Below, piece after piece: positions 55,865 through 64,000 of a stretch of DNA of 64,000 nt. How positions within the stretch are numbered: the stretch's first letter is position 1; each line of letters begins with the position of its first letter. Source of the DNA: Phoenix dactylifera (lineage: Eukaryota; Streptophyta; Magnoliopsida; Arecales; Arecaceae). A model generated the notes under the pieces. It worked only from the letters and a program-made list of their open reading frames with translations. It was not told where the DNA came from and searched no databases. The stretch covers positions 35,137,144-35,201,143 of the forward strand of contig NC_052392.1 of the NCBI RefSeq assembly GCF_009389715.1, in the 5' to 3' direction. A program made the translations under genes and the position numbers.

Positions 55865-57510
55865 TGAACATAGGATAATACAGAAAATACTGTCTGCACG
55901 ACAGTCAGCAAGAGAAGAAAGGCCGCTGCCAACACTGAAATTGTAGCCCATGGGTTGCTAAGATAGTCTCGCCTCAAAGCAGCAAGCCATTTGTGCGATT
56001 TGACTTCATAAAACCTGTTTACTTCCTCGGTCTGATTTGCAAGGTAGTTCTTTTCCCAAACATAGTGTATCTGACTGCCCAACTGATTGAACAGGTCCGC
56101 CACTTCTTGATCATTGCTTAGCTTATGTTCCAGTATGCCTTTCAAGTGGAGCAACCGCACGTCCTCAGCCTGGTCGACGATGCAGTCCATAAAGAGTGCG
56201 TATATCGTAATGTACATCTCAGTGTCGAAATAGCACTGTTCGAAAGCTGTGAGGTTTCGGAAGAGAGGACCGGAATAGTCATAGATTTGCAGTGGTGGTA
56301 TCTCCATCCGCCCACTCCTAAGCATTAAACACAACTTCCAGAGGCATAGCAGTGGCGTGATCTTCATCTTCCTTTTCTGGAATTTTATGTTCAAAAAACT
56401 GTCTGCCTGTTCCTTCCTCTTGAACTTCACCCCAGCCCTGTCGAGCTCCGTCGCACTAGGAATCCACTTGGGTGCAGATGTGGGAGACCCTCGTGAAGGA
56501 TCAACTTCTAATTTCTTCCACTGGCCCTTCATGAGTTCAGGAATACATCCTGATGCAGATGTCGAAGTCGGTGCAGATGTCGAAGCCCCTTGTGAAGGAG
56601 CAGCTTCCCCTGGTGCAGATGTAGACTCTGCTGGCTTTTCTGAAGGGATCCGAGACGAATAAAATAGATGGAGCAGATGATGGTATTCTCCGGGGGACTT
56701 CGTCTTGAATGATTTGGATTCCTCGAGATGGATGCCCTTGAAAAGCTGGAGAGCAAGGTCAACAAGATTAATCTGTCCATCCTCACATGCTTTGAGATGA
56801 TCAAATACCAATTGGATGACGAAGAAAGGAATTTGGTTCTCAAGCTTCACCATATCATAAACCACTAAACTAAGAGTGAATAGCCCTGCCATAGTTGGGC
56901 CCTCAAGCTGTTCATCCTTCTCGTCGATATTTAAAACAACCTCCCCTTCCCTCGTCTCATTCACACACTCTAGTCTCCTTCTTGGATTCAACGATTCCTT
57001 CCTAGGACACATTTCTAGCATGAGATAAATGATGAAGCACCCATCAAGCAACATGATCAATGCCATATCTTGGGCATTCAGTGCGGAGAATTCCTCAGAG
57101 TAGCAGCTCCGGACCTTCTTGTCCTGTTTCTTCAACTCCAACAAGCACTTGTTCAACAATTGACTTGCATGCCCCGGGCTTCGATGACGCGATAGAAGGT
57201 GCCGGACACATCGCCGCTTGTGGTAGTTCATGAAGGAACTCCCATCGCTGTTGTGGTGAAACGGTCCAAGGAAAGCAATCACTGGTTCGTAGGCTTTAGG
57301 ATCCAACTGTCGGATGTGCTCGGGGACCTTGAAGATGGTGCATGTTCCCTCGGGATAGTCCATAGGTTGTGCTAAATTTACATCATTCCTTACTTCATTG
57401 ATCCACGCCTCGTCGGTTTTGCAGCTAGTGGTAGATGCGTCGGTGGAAGGCATTCTTCTGCTTGTGTGAGATGCTATCGGTTCTGGTAGGTTAGGGGATA
57501 CTTCGTCCAT
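55846..57510 (-). CDS. DUF247 family membrane-anchored protein, copy 3
   Basis: 554 residues from the ATG at 57510 (MDEVSPNLPEP), the only copy to keep the apparent ancestral start. Motifs: VPEHIRQLDPKAYEP, MLLDGCFIIYLM, KLENQIPFF, SATELDRAGVKF, IYDYSGPLFRNLTAFEQCY, DQAEDVRLLHLKG and the C-terminal membrane helix after NPWATISVLAA. The charged insert after CPRKESL is almost gone: only the end of one 51-residue unit (RRRLECVNET, then VVLNIDEKDE) remains. The protein ends SYVH-GRLNL, where GRLNL and the stop come from the end of an inserted DNA transposon; the sibling copy 2 has PS and a stop there. The insertion also moves the 3' flank about 0.6 kb away. No frameshift, so probably still a working gene; function unknown. 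Confidence 0.85.
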   Translation of the reverse strand: MDEVSPNLPEPIASHTSRRMPSTDASTTSCKTDEAWINEVRNDVNLAQPMDYPEGTCTIFKVPEHIRQLDPKAYEPVIAFLGPFHHNSDGSSFMNYHKRRCVRHLLSRHRSPGHASQLLNKCLLELKKQDKKVRSCYSEEFSALNAQDMALIMLLDGCFIIYLMLEMCPRKESLNPRRRLECVNETREGEVVLNIDEKDEQLEGPTMAGLFTLSLVVYDMVKLENQIPFFVIQLVFDHLKACEDGQINLVDLALQLFKGIHLEESKSFKTKSPGEYHHLLHLFYSSRIPSEKPAESTSAPGEAAPSQGASTSAPTSTSASGCIPELMKGQWKKLEVDPSRGSPTSAPKWIPSATELDRAGVKFKRKEQADSFLNIKFQKRKMKITPLLCLWKLCLMLRSGRMEIPPLQIYDYSGPLFRNLTAFEQCYFDTEMYITIYALFMDCIVDQAEDVRLLHLKGILEHKLSNDQEVADLFNQLGSQIHYVWEKNYLANQTEEVNRFYEVKSHKWLAALRRDYLSNPWATISVLAAAFLLLLTVVQTVFSVLSYVHGRLNL

Positions 57511-58435
57511 GTTGCGACCGGATTTATAGAGTAAGCGACCAAGTAAGAGAAATTATCTAACAGACATTTAGTTCAAAAATTAAAATAACTAATTTTTCAT
57601 GAGAAATTCCCCAGTTGCTGCGAGCAAGCTGCTTTTAGTATACAATATCTTGAACATGGGCCCAGCAAATTTGACAGGATGCCTTTTGTATTTAAATTAT
57701 GTAAGTAACCTCTAGGATTTAATTATTTCTCATGCAGAAACAAGCAAAAATTTCAAAATTATGGGATCTAGACATATGCTAGGAGTAAGGATTTCTTTTG
57801 GTTCGTTCAAAACCATATCACATCCATGATCGAAGAACTCCAAGAGAAATTATTAGAAAGCTACCATTTAAAAACAAAAAGTTTGACAATATTTGACCAC
57901 AATTTGAAAAAGATAAATAATAGATAAATCCTGAAACCTAGAAAGTAAAATGAAATAAGTAAGAATAGAGAAAGAAAATTTGAATTATCTCTTATGCAGA
58001 AAATAAAAAATAAATAAAATGTAAAGAATTTACATCATATCATCAAGCGTGCTAACTTCTAATTAGTCAAACATAATATTTAAGAATTACGTTAAGAATA
58101 TAATAATATGTATGATAATCATGAAATTATGATTATTTGTGGTTTTCTATGTTTTAAATTTGTGAGAACTTTATTTTATTGGAGAAACTCAAAGCCACCC
58201 CTTCCAACTTCACATGCCAACAAATTAAATAAAAAAGCAAAAGCTATGTGCCCCAAAAAAGCAGTGCCGCTCGAAAAAAAAAAAAAATCAACCACAACAA
58301 ATTTCAATCATTCATATGTGTGTGTGTGTGTGTATATATATAGTTATAGTTATAGTTATAAAAGGATTCAAATAACGTATTTGATAGTTGTCGTTTATAC
58401 CACGTCCTAGTTAATAGTGGAGGTCTAAATATGGA

Positions 58436-58744
58436 TTAGATGACAGATAATTGATCCTTGAAGATTTCGTAATTAGTAGCTAATACGTTGGTGAAGATTT
58501 TTGCTTTCTGTAGCGAAAACCAGCCAACGGTGGAAGAGGTAGACATACCATCGTATGAACGATAGAAGTTTGGACGACGGTGGGAAAATAAATTAGGTGA
58601 CGCTGATATCACTGCATCCAATGTTGGGAACTGATCAAAAAACCTAGTACGACGATGAAAGGCTGATGTGGTGCCAGGGTAAACTTCAGCCACCGTCCCG
58701 CCTTGGAGATCCATGCCACGACCTGATGATGTACATGGAGACAT
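58436..58744 (-). other. Small ORF with conserved ends and variable core (U6)
   Basis: 102 codons from MSPCTSSGRGMDLQ to TSSTVGWFSLQKAKIFTNVL, with an unrelated Phe/Arg/Asp-rich core of about 45 residues. It lies about 0.9 kb 5' of the DUF247 ATG. Possible upstream exon. Confidence 0.35.
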
Positions 58745-59711
58745 TGATAATGAACAAGCAACATTGACATAACTTCTAGAAAAGAAATGATTTAAAAATA
58801 AAAGAGATATTTATAATTCAAAAATAAAATAACTGATTTGCAAGGATAATTTTTTTAGTTTCTGCAAGAAAGTTGCTTTTGTTATATTTCTTGACTACGA
58901 GCCAAGCAAATTAACAAATACCTTAGAATATTTTAAAAAATATTTTTTAATTGAAAAAACTAGATCTAGAGCAAGCAAAGATTATCACCACTCCGGGGAA
59001 TCTCTTTCCTAGCCCTGCCTGGTCACAATCGATCCTCTTTGTTTCTGATTCGAGATTTATCGATAATATATATAAATATAGCTTGGCATCTGTCTGGGCT
59101 TGGCTTTTATCTTCTTAGGTCGCTTAAAGGACATGGAGGCTCCACAGCAGTTAATGGCTGAAAGAAGTGGAAAAAAACAATTCCACTTAGCTCCATACAA
59201 ACTTGCCGTTGGTTGACAGTTTGCCTTGATATTTTTATCATTAGCAGACCCTCCACGATCTTATCCAACTGAAAGAATTTTTAAATCTTAGTTACATTTA
59301 TTGGTTGGCACGCCACTCTAGGTGCCCACCTTTCACTAAATTAAGGCTTCAAATATTATATATATTTTTTTAAAAGATAAGGATCTTGAGTTATACGGCG
59401 GATTTGGATAAGTCAAAACAATTAGGATGGGATTCTCCTTCCATCGTATTGAAGAATCCCAAATGTGCTCAGCACTGAGAGAAAAATCTAAATTATTAAT
59501 TATTATTTCGGCATGAGGATATCAAATCAAGTTTAATCTTCTTTTATTCTTTCACTAATAGTTTGATTGGCTCCTAAGTCCTAACATACAAATTATGACC
59601 GACATGATCTAGCTTTCACTTCTTTGGAGACTTAACCAAATAATAAATGATGCCATTTGTAAGAAGACTGAAGTGTCACAAAACTGTGATATGTTTTAAA
59701 ATTTGTTAAAT

Positions 59712-59714
<3 letters not shown>

Positions 59715-59757
<43 letters not shown>
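59715..59757. repeat. (AT)n microsatellite
   Basis: About 43 bp of pure AT in the distal part of U6. Confidence 0.9.
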
Positions 59758-59758
<1 letters not shown>

Positions 59759-59830
59759 AGAATTGATTCTCATTTTATGTTTAAAATTTATTATATCGCT
59801 CAGCAGCATATCGTCAAGGAATTCCTCATC

Positions 59831-60520
59831 TATGTTACAACTTGATTTGTAAAGTACTTGACCAAGTAAGTTATTATAATTTCTAAGAAAAATTATCTAA
59901 TAGACATTTAGTTCGAAAATTAAAATAATTAATTTTCTATGGGAAAATTCCCCAGTTGCTGCGAGCAAGCTACTTTTATTATATAACATCTTTAAACATG
60001 GGCGAAACAAATTTGACAAGATGCCTCGTGTATTTAAATTATGTAAGTGATGGTAGGAAAGTAATCCCTAAGATTTAATTATTTCTCATTTACAAACAAG
60101 CAAAAATTTCAAAATTAAGAGATCTAAGCATATACTAGGAACAAGGATTTCCTGTGGTTCATTCAAAACCATATCACATACATGATCCAAGAACTCCAAG
60201 AGAAACTCACCAGAAAGCAAGCACTTAAAAACAAAAAGAAAGTTGACAATATTTGACCACAGTTTGAAAAAAATAAAAAATAAATAAATCCTGAAACCTA
60301 GAAAGTAAAATAAAATAAGTAAAAATAAAGAAATAAAATTTGAATTATCTCTCATATAGAAAATAAAAGATAAACAGAATATAAAGAATTTACATCATAT
60401 CATCATAAGTGCTAACTTCCTAATTAATAAAAAATAACGTTTAAGAATTACGTTGAGAATACGGTGATATGTATGATAATCATGAAATTATTATTTCTTG
60501 GGGCTTTCTGTTTTTTATAA
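59831..60520 (-). repeat. Upstream unit U7, partial, gene body missing
   Basis: Begins, on the minus strand side, next to a decayed start region (ACATAGATGAGGAAT) and follows the same sequence as 57520-58150, then breaks off at about 60520 before the microsatellite and variable ORF. No coding sequence. Confidence 0.65.
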
Positions 60521-61689
60521 CTCTGAAAAGGCCCTACAGCCACCAATCAAATTAATTACCAAATTTTTTTCATCAATTTATCTTTCAAATTATTCTTAAC
60601 ATTTTTATTATTAGGCAATAGTGCATAGCTCATAGATCCTTGTTAGTATTCCCTCGAGAAGGTGGTACCTCAATAGCAAAAATCATTTAAGGTCAAGACA
60701 ATAGGATCCACTGTCATCTATTCTTTATCTTATTCAGATACTAATGGCATGCATGTGCATTCATCCAACCGAGTCCCTTGGTTTATTTTTCTGTCTACCT
60801 TGTCTTGGGAGTGGGGAGAAAAGAGCGCCAATAGTTGGACTATAAAACCTTTTCTCATTGAAATAGTAGATACAGATGTAGTTTTGTGTTTCGGAGGCTT
60901 CTTTCTTGTACCTCAAGACTTCCTATATATAGAATTTTAGGAGCAGATATCTTATATTGACTTTGGAATATTTGATGTGTAGGTAAGGGGCATAAGAATT
61001 TTTGTACACAAGTATTTTAGACCATATAAAATACATCCAATGATTTTGATTAGTATTTTCAACCTCTATCATTGAACTTGATAGTGGATGTAAACTCTAC
61101 ACCTTCCATGTGCTACAGCCGCACCAAAAGAGAGGGAGTTGATATCTTGAACTTATTACCATATGAAACTAATACAACTATTAAGAAAAGACATGTAATT
61201 TTTACATATTCTTATCAACTTTGCTTCTTTCTCGCAACCACACTGAATATAGAATTCTCCATTTAAAACTGGAGAAATTAAATACTTAAATTTCTTCAAG
61301 ATTTTGCTTCACTAATATATAGGCTTTTTGCCGAGCTTGTGAAATCATAACATTCAATGTAAAAGCATGTCCAAATTTGATGATGTGCATAGATTAGAAA
61401 AATATGCTTAAGCAATAATGCAGTATATAAAAGGATAATCATGTTATTTTAAAAGGATTTTAAAGACCATTGCTATTTTATTACAGAAAATGCTCGGATT
61501 GTTTACTTGCATGTCCATGTTTCAATCACAGCTAAGCAGGATAATCATGACTAATGCATGCCATTGGGACATTAAGTAGAGTACAGTGGATCCATGAATA
61601 GTCCGACGTCATTAACTAGTAGCAGTGTGCTTCAGCAAACCATCTAGATGTGATCCAGAAAGCATTTGGCGTTTCTCAAAGGAAAACTA
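60521..61689. other. Unique sequence without a supportable gene
   Basis: AT-rich. Short frames at 60749-60940 and 61072-61266 show no domain. I see no repeat or element ends. Confidence 0.4.
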
Positions 61690-62290
61690 CCCAGAATTAA
61701 TTTGTGGTCAACTATAATAATTATGTAGGCTGGCAGAGAGAATGCCCAGGCATTTATGTAAGGTATGATGCTTTTTTGCATAAAGAAAAACCAAAAGAAC
61801 ATAGTGGATTTCACTAAAATATTCCATATAAATATTGATTTTGCGAGAAAAGTCATATAAATCTTGTTTTATAAAATCATATATATTTAGATGTTACTAG
61901 ATGTTGGCATACCGAGTCTGGATTGGGCGCCCATGATGGGCCGAGCCAACCCTCATTTTTCGAATTTGAAGGAAAAGAGGGGGGTACCCGTTGGGAGAAG
62001 CTAACATTCGGTTCCCACCCCTCCCCCTTACCTCTTAACTTAATAAAAAAAACTGTCTTCTTATGTACAGATTCAACAAGAATCTCTTTTCTTCATTCCA
62101 CAGTTCAAAATACGAAGAAGATGATTTGTCAAGCGATTTTCTACGCACAAAATGATTCACCATCATTGTTTTTGGTGAAGCATGGCATTTGATCCACACA
62201 CGACCAGCTAGCTTGGTGGTGATGAATTTACACACATTAAATGATCCAAAGGACCCTGGATTATTTGTATTTTGGTCTCTACAAGATAAG
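61690..62290. repeat. Segmental duplication block F, copy 2
   Basis: Counterpart of 24843-25335, with extra sequence at 61940-61990. Runs directly into block C2, whereas copy 1 runs into a microsatellite and block E1. Confidence 0.75.
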
Positions 62291-63659
62291 TTTGTCTAAC
62301 TTTATTCTTATTGAATTTTTTGTTTTATATTCAAAATCTATATATGTATTGGACATTAAATAAATATATACGGAGCATCCACTAATGTGTATTGTTTATT
62401 CCGTACCTAGATGGCTAGATCCACAAGTAAAAATATCAAGAAACCTTAAATATATATATATCTATGTATATCATTATACAAAGAAAGTAAATCTAATTTT
62501 TACTGAAAATCAACAATTAAGTAAGTTTTTTTTGTACGGTTCAGAAGATCGTAAATAAGAACTCAGCTGAAGTTGTAAGAAAAGGAAAGAAAAGAATGTT
62601 GTGACACCAAACCTGATATTATATATGAAACAAGCACTTTTGAGCGACCCTGGTACATTCAATAGTCTAGCATCTCAAACGGACAAATTAATTGATGTGG
62701 TGGAAAGTTACCTTGCACAAAAGAACACTAAATTTGAGCACGCGCGCGCACACAAAAGGTACTGTTGGGTATTGCAGCAAGAGTGGGATTGCGGAATCTA
62801 GAACTCAACCGCGTACGGACGGTTGGCTCTCGGTGGAAGTTATCGTCCCTCCTCACCCTGCCTCGCTACTTTTTTGTTTCTGATTCCGAAATCTATCCGT
62901 AATATATAAGCACGGCTTCGTGCCCGTCTAGAGTTGCTCCATATTGATAGACAACTTGCGCGGTTCTTCATATTTTTATCATTAACAGGCTGTCCGCCAT
63001 GTGCATTCCGTGGGGTGAAGGTAGTGTGGATCAACTGCTACATTGTTTGCAAATATAGTCTCCAGTAGGGTAATGGCAATCCGTTTTTTTTTAATTAAAT
63101 CTAAGCTTTTCTCTTTCTTTGGAAATATTGTGCCCGGTCGCCGTCGTTGGCTGCTGTCAGGCTACGAGAGCTTCTCGTGATGTTTACGGAGTGTTTAATT
63201 GTACGGAAAAGACTCTTCTTTAGCTTTTTCGTTATTTGAATAACGTAAATAATTTGCAAATAGATATATTTATAAAGCAATGATCGTACGTTGTGGTTGT
63301 TGTTCAAAACGAATGAAGGTCTGCGGGCCCAAAATAAATAATTCCGATTCGGATTGGGTCGTTGGATAAATGATCCAAAATTGATTCAAAAAATAATGAA
63401 TTGAGTTAGGTCGGCTCGAGATTCAATAAATCCAGATCTAAACTAAAAAATAGAATAAGTCCAACTTGAGCCCCGATTGGGCCCCACAGTCCTTGATAGT
63501 GGGTTGGATCGGGTCTAAAGAGTCGAGTCAGGTTAGGTTACGGGTCAACCCGACCCATTTGTAGCCTTACAGCCATAAGGATCCCACGTATTTCCCACAT
63601 GAGTAGGACTTGGGGACGGCAAGTTGCTTTCCATCTGGATTATACATGGAGTGCGTAAA
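62291..63659. repeat. Segmental duplication block C, copy 2
   Basis: Counterpart of 40169-41610. Contains a short CGCG/CACA tract near 62740 and the GGGTTGGATCGGG-type repeat at 63360-63560. No gene seen. Confidence 0.8.
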
Positions 63660-63996
63660 AGATGGTTCTTGAAAGAGTGTTGGAAGGCGACTCGGCTATA
63701 GTGGTTGGCTAGATTCGGAGTCGAGTTATGGAGGTTCACATCTAACTCTTGCTGCGGGACGTTTGAAGCTTGGTAAAAGTGTGCATCTCCTTCGAGGCGA
63801 GGCATGTCTACTGGGAGGCGAACGTGGCAGTGGACTGGATGACATCCTTTATGGCTGATCGCTCCAGTAAAGTCCTTTGGACCTGTGAGGCGCAGTTGCC
63901 TAGGGCTTTACGAGATTTATAGTTTTTTGATTTTGTTGGATGTTTTCATATCATATTAGTGTGAATCTTTCGTTGTAGCAAAAAAAAAAAAAAAAT
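63660..63996 (+). pseudogene. LINE 3' end with RNase H remnant and poly(A)
   Basis: Plus-strand pieces resemble the end of a plant LINE ORF2 RNase H domain: VLEGDSA-like and VVGW-like wording near 63680, ARHVYWEANVAVDWMTSFMAD at about 63795-63860, and LPRALRDL near 63900. Frames are broken by stops. It closes with TTCGTTGTAG and a poly(A) run at 63980-63996. A more damaged copy lies at 44580-44892, and 41610-41694 is the start of a third. Confidence 0.65.
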
Positions 63997-64000
63997 TTAT

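Larger units (their letters stand above)
57511..59830 (-). repeat. Upstream unit U6 of DUF247 copy 3
   Basis: Homologous to U1 and U4. Contains a (TG)n(TA)n tract at 58316-58341, a variable-core ORF at 58436-58744 and an (AT)n run at about 59715-59757. No other gene seen. Confidence 0.75.

Overview
This window is plant nuclear DNA, most likely from a large repeat-rich monocot genome (possibly a palm; this is inferred from style only and not proven). It is dominated by retrotransposons, DNA transposons, AT microsatellites and local segmental duplications. The protein genes that survive are three paralogous, apparently single-exon DUF247 genes (PF03140, plant proteins of unknown function with a C-terminal membrane anchor), all on the minus strand at 15937-17583, 34635-36551 and 55846-57510. 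The only other recognisable cellular coding sequence is a broken plant zinc-ribbon gene at 48986-49316 (minus).

Layout. 1-4886: unique flank, a duplicated block (A1, 922-2115) and a 2.7 kb insertion of unknown type. 4887-11895: a complete non-coding LTR retrotransposon (LARD-like) with 2.4 kb LTRs, tRNA-iMet primer site, polypurine tract and 5-bp target duplication GATAC. It interrupts a block that is continuous at 46447-47402. 11896-14374: block B1 and unique sequence. 14375-25640: first DUF247 cassette (old solo LTR, gene, then three upstream units, the third carrying a Tourist/PIF-Harbinger-like element with an internal 138-bp satellite). 25641-32630: block E1, split by a young Ty1/copia element (26380-31399). 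32631-41694: second cassette (solo LTR, gene, two upstream units) and block C1. 41695-44892: mixed repeats, a tandem four-LTR TRIM array (43185-44294) and a LINE tail. 44893-52862: blocks A2, B2, unique sequence, the zinc-ribbon pseudogene and block E2. 52863-60520: third cassette. 60521-64000: unique sequence, blocks F2 and C2, and a LINE tail ending in poly(A).

How it fits together. Each DUF247 gene has the same solo LTR a few hundred bases 3' of its stop codon, and the same target-site remnant CAACC follows each LTR. The LTR insertion therefore predates triplication of the gene cassette. Upstream of each gene lies at least one more copy of the gene's 5' region whose open reading frame is missing, and most of these units carry a small minus-strand ORF with conserved ends and a hypervariable core. 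The three genes have since diverged. Copy 1 lost the ancestral ATG (now GTG). Copy 2 gained an in-frame 153-bp repeat. Copy 3 had its C-terminal tail replaced by the end of a DNA transposon. No CRISPR, operon or other prokaryotic feature is present, and no tRNA or rRNA gene was recognised.
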